Below, in pieces: positions 12,644 to 24,634 of a stretch of 64,000 nucleotides of DNA; the first letter of the stretch is position 1; every line of letters starts with the position of its first letter. The DNA lies in the NCBI GenBank assembly GCA_958510875.1, contig OY294070.1, positions 42,050,306-42,114,305 of the forward strand, read 5' to 3'. Source of the stretch: Endomychus coccineus. Its lineage: Eukaryota; Arthropoda; Insecta; Coleoptera; Endomychidae. The position numbers and the translations under genes are program-made. The notes below the pieces were generated by a model, which did not search any database, had not been told where the DNA came from, and saw nothing but the letters and a program-made list of their open reading frames with translations.

Positions 12644-14205
12644 CCGGGATATCAAAAATTATCTTGGTCAAGGGTGGTTGTGGAATCTAAAACGTGTGTC
12701 TTACTTTACGTTTGAAATAATTATGTCACTGTCACACTGACATCATCAATAACCAACAAATTTCATACCTATTTATTTCAGTTGTAAAACAATAATGAAC
12801 TACAAATTAAAAATTATCTTGGTCAAGGGTGGTTGTAGAATGTAAAACGTGTGTCTTACTTTAAATTTTTGAATATGTTTTGTTGTGTCAGAATCTGTGA
12901 AAAGTCATTGTGCTGAAATTTTCTAATCCAGTTTTTGAATCATGCCTCTTACCACACAGCACAAAATTTTCATGATTGAAGCCTATTTTCGAACGGGTGC
13001 GCTAGTTAATGGAAATTGGCAATACAGTCAACGTTTGTGTTTGGACAATTTTCGAGAGCACTTCCCAAACGTGGCAATTTTTATGCGTGCCTTACAAATT
13101 GTTTGTTTCGCGAAACTGGTTGTGTGACTCATAAAAAAGGTGCTGGTAGACCAAGAGTTCGTACAGAAGAAGTTTTCAATGACGTTCGTCAACGTATGGA
13201 AGAGAAGCCTGCAAAACCTTTGAAACGTCTTTCTCAGGAAATTGGACTTTCTTATGGAACATGTCAGAAGATTTTAAAGAAAGACTTGAACATGCATCCA
13301 TATAAGATGCAAGCACATCAAGCTCTTCTGCCCGCAGACCACCCCAGACGCCTTGCTTACTGCCATTGGTTTGTCAATAATTTAATGAATGACGATCTTC
13401 TGGACTTAACTTTTTTTTCTGACGAAGCGTGGTTCCACCTTTCGGGTTACATCAATTCTCAAAATATGCGAATGTGGAGCAATGATAACCCTCACGTTTT
13501 TACTGAATCGCCACTACATGCTCAAAAAATCGGTGTTTGGATGGCAGTTTCTCGCAGAAGAATAATTGAGCCAATTTTTTTCGATTTCACCGTCAACGCA
13601 GAAAGGTACAGATACAACTTTTTGGCTGAATTTGTACAACAGTTAAACGATGATGAACTTCGGTACGGTTATTTCCAGCATTACGGTGCAACAGCACATA
13701 CTACACGAGAAAATATTGCTTTTCTCCGCGAGTTTTTTGATGACCGGCTGATAAGTTTGCATACAGAAGTTGAGTTTCCTCCGAGATCACCTTGTTTGAC
13801 AATTATGGACTATTTTATATTTCCTTACTTAAAAAGAAAATTTTCGCAACTCCGGTAAATAATTTGCAAGAGCTTCAACAAAGAATAGTTCAGCAATATG
13901 CAACCATAACGCCAGAAATGCTGCAAAAAGGTTTTCACAGCATGAGGATGCGCGTCAACTTGTGCATCGAACAAAACGGGGGGACATTTCCAACAAATAC
14001 TGTAATTTAGTTTTTTTGGTTACTAGAACCGTTATTTCATAATTTGTAGTTCATTATTGTTTTACAACTGAAATAAATAGGTATGAAATTTGTAGGTTAT
14101 GGATGATGTCAGTGTGACAGTGACATAATTATTTCAAACGTAAAGTAAGACACACGTTTTAGATTCCACAACCACCCTTGACCAAGATAATTTTTGATAT
14201 CCCGG
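12644..14205 (+). mobile_element. Tc1/mariner-superfamily element with about 155-bp inverted ends
   Basis: Ends are CCGGGATATCAAAAATTATC and its complement. The inverted arms run about 155 bp (12644-12810 and 14038-14205), and TA flanks each end, the expected target duplication. It sits inside the Penelope-like element, splitting its RT. The transposase gene within is broken. Confidence 0.85.
12942..14010 (+). pseudogene. Tc1/mariner-type transposase, frameshifted and catalytically altered
   Basis: Three overlapping frames make up one transposase. The N-terminal HTH starts at 12942, the middle runs in another frame (about 13095-13858), and the C-terminus runs in a third from about 13845 (an A-rich run) to 14010. 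The middle shows the HTH/linker GRPRVRTEEV and KKDLNMHPYK. The first catalytic Asp is kept (SDEAWFHLSG). The second site reads FQHYGATAHT where this family normally has QDGA, so that Asp is lost. The third region reads PPRSPCLTIMDYF. Two frameshifts plus the missing Asp mean no activity. Confidence 0.8.
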
Positions 14206-14207
14206 TA

Positions 14208-15110
14208 GTTAGGATGGATATTATTAATGAAGGACAAGAAAACATTCAATTGTTGTGATGTACCTTTGAAGAAGGATAAAACATCATCTACATATCTAAA
14301 CCAGCAATGAATATGTTTTTTAGCTAGAGGGAAACTCATTATAGTTTCCTCAATATAAGACATGGAACTATCTACCAAAAGAGGACTTAATGGGGATCCC
14401 ATAGCTAATCCATTATTTTGTGTGAAAAACTCGTTATCAAATTAACAATAATTTTGGCTAAGGCAGAGATCAAAAGCTTGTTCTATCTCGGATTTTAATA
14501 CAGGATTTGTATGTAATTTTTCCAGAATTGTTTTTTATTAAAATTTTCTATTCATGGGGGAGGGGGGCGATATTGAAAACATTTTTGAAACATCGAAAGA
14601 TACCGAAATTCCATTTTCATGGAGGTTAATCTATTTATCGACTTTGAAAGTTTCATTGAGTCTTTTACTGCATACTTAGGCTTGAAATTACTTATATTTT
14701 CGAAAATTTAATTTAATTTTACCGCTAGATTATGTGTAGAACTATTGACGGATAGGAGCATTTTGTTTTTGATTTTTTATGAGTTCTAAAGTTTAGGAGA
14801 AGATGAATTACAATTAATTAACCTACTCTTTTAAAATTTGCTATTAAATATTTTCTACAATATTAGTTTTTAACTGGAATTGGTTTGTTGGATCTTTCTT
14901 CATTTGAGTCAAATCTGATGAAACAAATTCATTCATATCATCGTCATAATCTATTTTATCTAGGATGACAGTTGCATTAGATTTATCGGCTTTCGTAAGC
15001 ACTAACTGTTTTTTTCCACTACTAGCTGTGAAGTTGACAATTATTGCGTCTCCTAGCCTGCTGAGAAGTTGAATTTCTCTAGTAGTGGTTAATTATTTTT
15101 TTCTATTGTT
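14208..15110 (-). pseudogene. Penelope-like element, RT palm region (5' half)
   Basis: Minus-strand frames encode MGSPLSPLL and, further on, HCWFRYVDDVLSFF, the reverse-transcriptase active-site block with the YVDD box intact (about 14270-14400). Above 14880 a further frame carries LTKADKSNATVILD, typical of the region ahead of the Penelope palm. It is the upstream half of the element at 11940-12641; the mariner at 12644-14205 lies between. Confidence 0.8.
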
Positions 15111-15960
15111 GACCTAGGTTAATAATGAACAAACTCAAATGTTTTGAGAATCCAGGGATAGTTGTTCAACAAAAACTTGTGCAACGTGATTTTGTATACT
15201 CAGGAAATTGTCTTTAACGTATTTGCTGCTTGAAATTACCTAACACGATAAAATTATTTGAATAAAAAAATGCCATTAGTTTAAAATTCGCGCTCAACAT
15301 GAATGACTGATGACATTTGTGAATCGTGACCGTAACCTACAACGAGTGCCGGACAGAGCCGAGCTTGGTTATGTTACAAAACTATTTAAACAAAATAAGA
15401 GTAAGACCACGAGAACACAGAATTACCAGAAGACGACATTGAATAAAACTGATTACTTTTCAAGTGAGTAACCTTGCTACAGGCTACAGATAATAGACGG
15501 TTTTGTAAATTTTAGGTTAGTATTCGACTAAGTGAAAACAAGATTTCAGTAGTGAAAACGATAGAAAAGGGAAATAGTTGATCTCAACATAGAATAATGT
15601 GCCCATAAAGTAGAGGCCTTTTTATCACTTGCATAATCGTGGAAGTATGCCAGTAGTAAGTAGAAATCATCTCTACGTTTTTGGTACTGCACCAAACTGT
15701 CTGTACAGTAACTTTTTCTGCGATTTCTCGCATTTCTGGCGGTTTGCAATTTAAATTTTCCCTCATTTCGGCTTTTCACATGTATACGTAATGTATACGT
15801 AAATATTTCAACAATATTGTTTTTGAGAAATGTCATTTAATAGAAATGTCAAAATTGATTTCCGGCCTACTTACTTTTATCAGACAGAAATTACGCAAGC
15901 ATACGTATCAAATTGTTTACTTTATTTAACTTAAAAATATTAAATTCTAGTTTAATGTGC
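15111..15960. other. No recognised gene
   Basis: Two overlapping minus-strand frames (15546-15836 and 15584-15766) show no family features. The remainder is AT-rich intron or decayed transposon. Confidence 0.4.
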
Positions 15961-15972
15961 TAGTAGTGGAAG

Positions 15973-16112
15973 AAATAGTATATACACCACGGTGGTGAAG
16001 ACATTTATAGACCTCGCACCTTATTCCGCTCGGGGCAAAGCCCCTCGCGAAATAATCTTGATGCTCGGTCAATAATAATAGTCTTCAGCACCTTGGTGTA
16101 TAATATACTATT
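15973..16112. mobile_element. 140-bp foldback MITE
   Basis: ATAGTATATACACCACGGTG at the left is mirrored by CACCTTGGTGTATAATATAC at the right, with a short GC-richer middle. No coding content. Confidence 0.6.
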
Positions 16113-16499
16113 ATTTTATGTTTGATAGATTTTACAGAGGATCGATCAGTGTTTTTATGAGTATGAAGGTGTTTATTTATACACTGTCTCACTAAATTGG
16201 AACCATATGGAAAGCTTTTATTAATAATTTTAGGAAAAAAGTTATTCTTCATAAAAAGTTCCGCATGTTCTAAAATTTAAAATACAATCATCAGATATTA
16301 CATTTTTTCACTCGTATACGCAGTTTGTCAAAAAATTTGAATTTTACTCAAGGATACCCCTATATTTGACAATATCAAAAATTGTTATAAAGAAAAGTTG
16401 ATCAGAACTAAAAACTACGTTCAAATATGCAATTACATCCATTTACATTGAAAAATTAGATTTTGTTATTTTTTATTAATCTTTTTATTTGGAATGAAC

Positions 16500-16800
16500 A
16501 TTTATCTCAAGGGTTTAATTAATTAAATTAGTATAAATCTGACTTAATGATTGAACGTCTGCTCTATGATTAACAGACTTGATCTCACGTTTTATGTGAA
16601 TCATCTCCAGAATAGATCTTTTATAATAATTGGTTTCTTCAGTTAAAATATTAACATTTTTGTAATCGAATTGATGGTTATAATCAAAACAATGTTTAGC
16701 AATGGCGGTTTTTGTTTCAGTACTATACTTATGGCCATACATTCTTTTTTGCAAATATTGTTTACAGATTTTACTGTATATGTCCCATCGCAATCCAAAC
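16500..16800 (-). pseudogene. Penelope-like element, GIY-YIG endonuclease C-terminus
   Basis: The minus-strand frame contains KQYLQKRMYGHKYSTETKTA, then HCFDYNHQFDYKNVNIL and YYKRSILEMIHIKRE, the C-terminal endonuclease part of a Penelope-like ORF. Related copies lie at 23830-24247 (minus) and 30950-31135 (plus). Truncated at the N-terminal side. Confidence 0.75.
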
Positions 16801-16989
16801 AATTTAATTTGTATACCCGAACAAATAAATTTTAAACAAGGAAAGTTCAATAAAAGCTTATTTAGAAACTTCCCAACTGCATACTCGACATACTTAGTTA
16901 AATCAGTACACGCAAAAAATAATATTTACTTTATGGATCCTTTAGGGCTCCTCAGTGTAGGGAGACGATTGTTAAATTAGATTATGGGC

Positions 16990-17429
16990 GCCCAATAATG
17001 ATTAGAGAGGAAGAGTAATTAAAAGCTACATCTGTATTTTTGTTTACTCTTCCAGTAAAGGATTATACCTGGAGTGTATAATTTGGCTACCGGGGCGTTT
17101 TTATTTGCGCACACAAGATTTTTTGGTAGGAAAGGAAAACCCAGCCCTGCGGAATTGCAAAAACTGCAAACCATTCTTTCTAATGAAAATGAAATCAATA
17201 AAAATGTTGTTATATCGGAGGAGTAACTAGAGATTTTTTTCCGACATAGGCACCTCATTTTGAAGGTTTATAGGAGGTGTTAGACTCCAATTTATGTACC
17301 AATAACAATATTGATTTATGTTGAGTTGGATTAATATAAAATTCATAAAGACGGAATCATTTTGAATGTTTAATCAACGGAGGTACAAACCAAGTTTTTG
17401 TAAATAATGACCTTCAACTATTATGTAAA
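16990..17429. other. No recognised gene
   Basis: AT-rich stretch between the Penelope fragment and the BEL/Pao remnant. A 79-codon minus-strand frame (17019-17258) shows no family features. Confidence 0.4.
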
Positions 17430-18110
17430 GTTGTTCAAAACCTCGCCACAGGAGGCAGGTGTTACATCGATTAATTTCCATTTAAAGCGAACCTTCGGGA
17501 ACGCTCATTTGACGAGACCTTGAACACTGTTCTGTTCAGATAGAGGCAATTCTTAATTCGCACCCCTTACTTCCGTTATCTTCCGTTTCGCAAGACCTTA
17601 CTCCCATTACCCCAGCTCACTTCATAAATTACCTGATTCGAGACTGTCTCACTATCTACATTTTGAAAAATTAAAACAAACTTTTTAGAAAAGCTGCAAC
17701 CGTAAGTACCTTGCAGAACTTCAACAAAGAAAGAAGTGGTTCGGAACTATAGCGCATGTACCTAGGTGACCTTGTGTTGTTGAAGGAACACAACGTTCCT
17801 TCACTGAACTGGCGCCTTGGGCGAGTTCAAGAAGTCATAGTGGGTTCCGACGGAGTTGGCAGACTTGCAAGGGTCCCTACATCAAAGGGTTTGATTAAGA
17901 GAGTCTTTTCAAAAATATGCCCACTACGACTGCCAGAGAAGGAAATAGAAAGCCAGAGCTTTCAGGGTCAGGGCATGTTGAGAACAGCGATAAAATCAAG
18001 AGAAGGGATGTGCTCGACAAACAGTTGGGAGAACGCGCTAGATAGCGAAACAATCGAGGAATCCGCATTGTGTTCAATTTCGAATTTCGTGCATACAAAG
18101 AATTAAAGAG
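17430..18110 (+). pseudogene. BEL/Pao LTR-retrotransposon integrase C-terminus
   Basis: A broken plus-strand reading gives QIEAILNSHPLLPLSS then DLTPITPAHF, the end of a BEL/Pao integrase core. A 116-codon frame (17756-18106) follows with YLGDLVLLKEHNVPSLNW and KICPLRL, the C-terminal integrase domain that follows it in this superfamily. No LTR, protease or RT was found nearby, so this is a remnant. Confidence 0.75.
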
Positions 18111-18239
18111 ACGTTTGATTCATATTTTATTATTATTGTTGCCGAGTACTGTTATATCTTTCAATAAAGAATATACAGTCCATCTTTAAGTCATATGGCG
18201 ATGAACAAAAACTCAAAATTCCTGAAATATTGCTCTTCT

Positions 18240-18447
18240 AGTAGTTAAACCCCTCTGTCATATAATAAATAGAATATTCGATTCTAGTGTTTATCCAGAT
18301 AAACTTAAGGAGACAGTCATAATACCGGTATTGAAAAAAGGAGATGTAAAAAATATGAATAACTATAGACCAATCGCCATAATATCCAATGTCTCTAAGG
18401 TTGTTGAGAAAATAATACACGCGTGAATGATCAACTTTTTAAGCAAA
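18240..18447 (+). pseudogene. LINE reverse transcriptase, first part (interrupted)
   Basis: A plus-strand reading from about 18290 gives KLKETVIIPVLKKGD and NNYRPIAIISNVSKVVEKII, early RT motifs of a Jockey-like LINE. The coding sequence breaks at the pogo-type insertion (18450-20410) and resumes at 20413. Confidence 0.75.
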
Positions 18448-18449
18448 TA

Positions 18450-20410
18450 GGGTGAAAGCACCAATGAAGAAACAGTTAAGGGATTTTTTACTTGTATTAT
18501 AACTATTTTCGTCATTTAAATAAAAATATAAATTTTCTTTTTGTTAGATGACGTAGCCTGATGTATTTAGTTTTATTGTAACTTAGTTGCGAAACAATAT
18601 GATCACAGATTGTTTTTTAAACAAGTTTTATATTAAAAGAATACCAAAAACCCCAGTGAAGAAACAGGAAATCCAGTAAAGAAATTTTTAAATTCCAATA
18701 AAGAAACGCACACTTTTGTGAAGTATTTAATGCATTTTTTTTTACAAATATTGAGTAAATCAACATAACTAATAATTATAAGTACCTACTCGTTTGAAAA
18801 GTCAAAATATAAAACTAAAAATATAAAACTTATTGGTTATAAAAACATTGATGTGTTTAAAAACTTTTTATTGAAATCATGCTCTTATTGAAGTTCTGGT
18901 ACTTTAAAAAAAAGCTTTCAAGAATTGACTGGTATAGGTCGTTCTATTTTCTTCACGATATCTCCCTTAGGATACCAAATCTGATCAGATATTATCGGCC
19001 ATTTCCATAGACTGTTGAGTCGTCTCTCCATAACACTCACCTAGAACTCACTTCGGTTGTCATACTTTTTAATTACTCCCAGATACTGCTTTTTCTCATA
19101 ACATACAATGACATAGTCACCAACGTTATATTTCTTTTGCAGACTTGCTAGAGGTAATTCATTGTCGTCCAAATCTTTTTTATCTCTTTTAACATTAATT
19201 GCCTTATTCTTTTTAGTTTTACTACTAGTTTTGGTCAGGTTTCCTCTACGAAAAATACTATTGTTGTTTTCTTTCGTTGATACTTTTTTCTCTTTATTTG
19301 TTTTATTAGTCTTTTTTTTAACGACATTAGGGTGCCGTTGCATAAAAAGCCGAAACCATTTTTTTCCCGGTCTGCTTTCATTAAATGGGGTTTCGGCATT
19401 AGAATCCACCATTATATTTTGCACAGAGTCAAAAACATTTTCTGGATGAATGGGAAATCCAACTTTAGCTTTTGCTATTATCCATTCTGCAATTTTCTTT
19501 TCAACTTCGGCGCTGAGCACAGTCGGCGGGCCCATTTTACGGGCAAGAGGGGTAAGCCCCCTAACTTTTTTGCTTAGAGTACCTTTTGGTATCCCAAACT
19601 CTCCCGCTGCAGCGCTAAGCTTGTGTGTTTTAAGCTTGACCGCCTGAACTGCTTTAACAAGGTCTTCTTGGCTGTACTTAAAGCGACTGGAAACATCTAT
19701 TTTAGGCATACCTACCTAGGCTGCTGTTGGTTCTTTCGTAAGTACCTAGGTAGGTATCTCTGAAATAAGGGAAATTCATTGAATGTACCCAGTAAAGAAA
19801 CCTTTAGTTTACCCAATGGAGAAATAATTAAAATGCCGTTTCTTCACTGGACCTTCTAAAAATTATAGAGTATAGAAACAAAATTTATAGTCTTTGGACA
19901 TTAATGTAACTTTTTATAACAAATAAAATACGATTTTACTATTTTTCTCAAAATCCAGTAAAGAAACACTTTGTTTCTTCACTGGCCTTTGAGTGGTATT
20001 TAGATCCAGTAAAGAAACACCTCTAAAACCAGTACTAATTTTCAGAATTTTAACCATATGACCTCTAAAACTACAAACTATGAACAAACTTAATGAGATT
20101 GAGCCTTTTTAATAACTTAGTGTTGACTTATATCAGAAATACCGAATATTTAAAATAGGCAATACCTACGCTTACATTAGTTTTTGCGCATCCAAAATGG
20201 AGTCGCGAAAATGGCAGCTTCTTCTAAAAAGTTTTACAGACGACTAATACCACAATAAAATTTAGAACCAAATATCACTAAAAGTAGGAGTGCCAACTAA
20301 CATGGCATAAAACTCGCGGGAAATTTAAAACGTACCCATTCCTTAATATATTTAAAAATATAAGTTTTTGTTTCTTTACTGGTTCAGTTTCTTCACTGGT
20401 GCTTTCACCC
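18450..20410 (-). mobile_element. pogo/Tigger-like element with multiple subterminal repeats
   Basis: Ends are GGGTGAAAGCACCA and its complement, flanked by TA on both sides (18448-18449 and 20411-20412). It sits inside a LINE RT sequence that continues on either side. About ten copies of a motif close to CCAGTAAAGAAAC, in both orientations, lie within roughly 300 bp of the left end and 600 bp of the right end (for example near 18653, 18674, 18704, 19790, 19845, 19963, 19975, 20008, 20370, 20388). They are probably transposase-binding sites. Confidence 0.85.
19041..19709 (-). CDS. pogo-type transposase reduced to its DNA-binding half
   Basis: 222 residues, uninterrupted. Residues about 10-55 form a Psq-type helix-turn-helix (SQEDLVKAVQAVK, then AAGEFGIPKGTLSKKV). 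Residues about 65-135 resemble the CENP-B/Tc5-type second DNA-binding domain (EKKIAEWIIAKAKVGFPI, GKKWFRLFMQRHP). A Lys-rich linker follows directly, then a short tail with NVGDYVIVCYEKKQYLGVIK that resembles the C-terminal tail seen in related insect proteins. The whole DDE nuclease domain expected between them is absent. It could bind the subterminal repeats but not cut, so a repressor role is possible. That role is inference. Confidence 0.75.
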   Translation of the reverse strand: MPKIDVSSRFKYSQEDLVKAVQAVKLKTHKLSAAAGEFGIPKGTLSKKVRGLTPLARKMGPPTVLSAEVEKKIAEWIIAKAKVGFPIHPENVFDSVQNIMVDSNAETPFNESRPGKKWFRLFMQRHPNVVKKKTNKTNKEKKVSTKENNNSIFRRGNLTKTSSKTKKNKAINVKRDKKDLDDNELPLASLQKKYNVGDYVIVCYEKKQYLGVIKKYDNRSEF

Positions 20411-20412
20411 TA

Positions 20413-21799
20413 TATAATTATTTCCCCTTATCAGAATGAATACTTAAAAAATAGAAATACTGAAAGGGCTGTATTTCAGGGGTTGGCGGAGACCTTAGAT
20501 GGTCTTAGTAATAAGAATATTGTAGCAGGAATATTCACAGATTTATCAAAAGCCTTTGATTCAGTAAATCACAATCTGCTCCTGGAAAAATTGCAAAGAT
20601 ACGGTTTTAGAGGTCCCTTCCAAAATTTACTGAAATCGTACCTAACATCTAGGAAGCAAAGTACAACAATTGTGGATATAGTAACGGGAAAAGAACACTT
20701 ATCCTCATGGGTATGTCCTGAAGCGGGAGTACCTCAAGGCTCTACAATGGGATCACTTCTGTTTATATTATACGTAAATGAGTTTCCCGAAATTCAAAAA
20801 AATGGTAGAACTGTACAGTTTGCCGATGACAACTTGAGGGTCATACAAGGAAACACTATGTACCAACTTGAATATGATATTCAGGACAATATCCTAAAAA
20901 TGCAACAGTGGTTTCTCAGATAACTATATGAAATTAATAGCTTTTTCAGCTAAGGAACTATCATTGATAGAAGTAGAAGTTGACAATGCAACAATTAGTT
21001 CTGCGAACACAACCAAATTCTTAGGTTTAGAAATGGATTCAAAGTTAAATTGGAAAGCTAGCCACCGGCTAGCTCCAAAGCTTAGTAGTTTTGTTTTTGC
21101 TTTAAGAACACTGTTCCACCCTGAAGGCTTGTCTTGAAGCCTATTATGCATACATATTTTACATATATTCAAAGATTAAGTATGGCATAATAATGTGAGG
21201 AAATGGCGTAGATGCAGACAGAATCTTCAAGTTACAGAAAAGGGCTATTAGAGCAAATTTTAGGTTTATCAAACCGACAATCTTGTAGAGATGCATTCAA
21301 GGACAATAAAATACTTACCCTTACTAGTATATATATATATATTAAAAGCGTCGTGCTTTGTAGATGAACATCCGAAAGAATTTAAAAAATATAAAAAAAA
21401 ATTAGTACTATGAAACTCGAAAAAGAGATAATTATGTACCAATGAGTACTCATCTTACGTTGGTACAAGAAAATGTAGTTTACTCATTAATCAAAATTTT
21501 CAATCATCTTCCTGATGAATTCAAACTTATAACTTCAAAACGTGCATTTAAGAAAAAAATAAAATCATTTTATAATCTGAATGAAAATTTTTAATGTAGC
21601 TTGAACTGATTATCTCCACTTAATATTCTTAACTGTGAGTTATTCTTATTAACTCTTAGATTTATTTATTCTTTTTAATATGTGAGTTGTTCTTTTTTTT
21701 ATATGATTGTATTGAATTATTTGATTAACATATATGTAAACTATTGACTTATTCTACGCTGTAATGGCCTAATCGAAAAAAGACCTATTCTATTCAATT
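20413..21799 (+). pseudogene. LINE reverse transcriptase, second part, to the 3' end
   Basis: Resumes the LINE from 18240. The frame at 20399-20923 carries FTDLSKAFDSVNHNLLLEKL, GVPQGSTMGSLLFILYVNE and QFADDN, so the RT catalytic Asp pair is intact. A frameshift at about 20925 leads to the next frame (20928-21137), then broken readings to about 21590. The 3' part to about 21799 is UTR-like. Jockey-like by motif layout. Confidence 0.8.
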
Positions 21800-22946
21800 A
21801 GTTTATTCAATAAACGTATGCTTCTTCGGAACTTTGGTACTAACTTACAAACTATGCCAACATTGTATAATACATGGATAAAACTGTAAAAAAAACTAGG
21901 TTCAATTTCACATACATCGTTGAAAACAATGAAATGACGAATAATATGGGACACGTCTAATACTTCGATCAACGTCTAATTTAGGTTTTCTTTTTCAAAT
22001 AGCTACGGTTCTATTTAGCCATTTGGAATGTTTCATATCTAGACAGCAAATCGATAATTCATAAAACAAATGAGTAATTTACTGAAATGTCTGTTATCGA
22101 TACATAAAATACGACCGCTACAATATATCCTGATAACAGAGAAGTAACATCGAATTACTTCTCGCTTGTCGCAATGTACTTGCTACCTGAAGTCCGCACT
22201 ATAATTTTCTACCTATTTCAGTAAGAAGCCAATGGTGATTGTATAGTTACATCCACTACTATGAAGGTGTCGCCTAAATCTGCATGTGACTGCAAATTAA
22301 TTGTGGATCTAATATAAGGCTCCTTAACGCTTTGTTCTTAGTGTCGTAAAAATCCCACCGTTACGAACATGCCCGTCATAGCAGTAATGCTTTGATGGCC
22401 ATTTGCTAACCTAACCTTTTCCATATGGGTTTCTTTTGGCATAGTGTCCATTTCTTGTCCCTAACAATGAAAATGATATAATCCAAACAAAAGTTAGTTA
22501 AGAGAAGAACGAGTTCAAATATCTACAACGCAATAAATAGATCGATTCAAGAGAAAATCGGATATTAGGATAACCAATTATCCCAAATATATTAGCTATT
22601 GAAATTAAATTTATTACGTTATTTTTACTTTTCAAAACGAAACTCCTCGATAAGACTAGCGAGCTGGTTGTTGGAGGGAAACAGAAACACCATTCGTTCT
22701 TGCCGTTCTCGTTCCAAAAACAGAATCAATTAATATCGGAAAATACTATTATTATTAGCTATTAAAATTAAAATTTCATTACTTTGTATTAAAATGAAAG
22801 TTTCGCAGTTACTGTGAATAGAGCTGGAAACGGAACACCACTCGTTCTTGACGTTCCCGTTCCAAAACAAACGACTCTAAACGAGTAGTCACGACAGAGG
22901 AACGTTCCGCTCTGCGATTTAAAATACCGCTCCACAAATACCGACA
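21800..22946. other. No gene; includes a decayed ~140-bp tandem duplication
   Basis: Two related stretches (about 22593-22735 and 22745-22875) share GTTCTTG-CGTTC-CGTTCCAAAA-like blocks and AT-rich leaders. Otherwise no coding signal. Confidence 0.45.
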
Positions 22947-22980
22947 CATCTCTAATTTGTTCAATAATGATTCTTGATAT

Positions 22981-23298
22981 CAATCAATCAATCAATCAAA
23001 ACGGGGGCGGACGAGTCCGTAGCACTTAGACTGCTTGATTGGGTCCATGGTGCACCCCTTGATACAAGAATCAGACCAACAAGCCTAAGACCCTGCCAAA
23101 AGCTAAGATTTTGAATGGACTGATATCTCTTATTGCTTCAAGCAGCATATGTGTACTGCCGAGGTGTTGTAGCCTGAGAGAAGCCAGTGCTGGACATTCT
23201 GCTAGGATATGAGAAGCAGTTTCATCCGCCTCCCCACATCTACTACAATTTGGGTCTTCGACAATGCCCATTGTGTGTAGATGTTTATTCAGATGACC
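22981..23298 (-). mobile_element. Heavily 5'-truncated LINE copy with (TGAT)n tail
   Basis: The minus-strand frame carries the terminal Cys/His region (GHLNKHLHTMGI then CSRCGEADETASHIL) of a LINE related to 1815-3650. Its 3' end is a (TGAT)n tail (22981-23000 on the plus strand as AATC repeats). The insertion is bounded by a 34-bp target duplication: 22947-22980 and 23299-23332, two mismatches. Confidence 0.85.
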
Positions 23299-23389
23299 CA
23301 TCTCTAGTTTGTTTAATAATGATTCTTGATATGAATTATGTATAAATTCTCGGGAAATATGTCACATTAACACATATGCTTATTATTTT

Positions 23390-24247
23390 CGTCTTTACGT
23401 ACGTTTCGGTCAGAAGACCATCCTCAGAAGACGTATCACTGTCGAAAACGTGAGTTCTTGAAACTAATTGTACCAGCATAAAGCGTTCTTATCGCACCGA
23501 TTTCAATTTAAAAATGCTCAAGTCGTCGAAACGAACAGAAACACGAGTAATCGAAATTGTAACACATTAATGTTTCAAGTATATGAATATGTATCAAAAA
23601 TGCACTGCTTAGCAATATTCTTATAACATTCGAAGTCATTTCGAAGCACTGTTTGAATACGACTGAAACCTTAAAATATGACGCTCAAGTATCCACTTTC
23701 GAACCCGATGTTAAAGATTTATGAGGTAATAGAAAAAGGTTGTCATGTCAGACCTTATTAGAAATATTGAGCATTCTACCTAAACATACTTTTAACATTA
23801 TACTACGCATGTAGGAATTGGCAAGTTCTAATTAATTAAATTATTATAAATCTGACTTAATGATTGAACGTCTGATCTATGATTTACAGACTTGGGGTCC
23901 CGTTTTATGTGAGTCATCTCCAGAATAGATCTTTCATAATAATTGATTTCCTTAGTTGAAATATTAACATTTTTGTAATCAAGTTGATGGTTATAATCAA
24001 AACAATGTTTAGCAAGGGCCGTAGAATTTCAAAGCTTTTTTTTAGTACTATACTTATGGCCATATACTCTTTTTTGTAAGTATTGTTTAGAGATTCCTGT
24101 ATAAGTCCCATCGCAATCTAAGCAATTTAATTTGTATACTGTGTGGGATTGTTCATCTTTAGGTATTAAAGGTTTTAGATTTGAAAAATATTTACAAACA
24201 CAGTTAGTAGGTTTATTCGCAACATTTATATCATACTTTTTTACCAT
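23390..24247 (-). pseudogene. Penelope-like element fragment (GIY-YIG and terminal region)
   Basis: Minus-strand frames give KLNCLDCDGTYTGISKQYLQ and KRVYGHKYSTKKK, the GIY-YIG core region with Tyr and Arg positions altered, then the C-terminal tail. The part at 23390-23830 is terminal untranslated sequence and recurs in opposite orientation at about 31130-31560. Confidence 0.7.
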
Positions 24248-24360
24248 TTCTTAATTTTCTATCAGGTCTCCGATATGTATGGTAATGTTATAAAATTATG
24301 TATATTACCTGTTGTGTTATTTATATATGACGTTCCATTATAGTTGTTTCTTTCTTTAAT

Positions 24361-24501
24361 AGTACAGTCATTTTATGGATTTTTTTGAGATTTGGTCCTT
24401 TTATTTCGACTTGAGGTTTGAAAATACAGAAAGTTAGGAAATTTTCCGTAGATTACGAAAAAAATAGTGGCTGAAAACCTCCAATGAAGGAAAATGTCTT
24501 C

Positions 24502-24587
<86 letters not shown>

Positions 24588-24600
24588 GATTTTCCGTATA
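24361..24600. repeat. Dispersed repeat with a long (AT)n microsatellite
   Basis: The block from about 24362 (AGTACAGTCATTTT) through ACCTCCAATGAAGG matches 62742-62870 closely. An uninterrupted (AT)n run of about 85 bp follows (24503-24587). Frames through it encode only alternating Ile/Tyr and are not genes. Confidence 0.8.
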
Positions 24601-24634
24601 CCTCAATACCTAACATTTATTTTTTCATTCACAG

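Noticed and set aside
24484..24606. Open frames encoding long Ile/Tyr repeats on both strands
   Set aside because: They are translations of the (AT)n microsatellite, partly upstream of a true splice acceptor.
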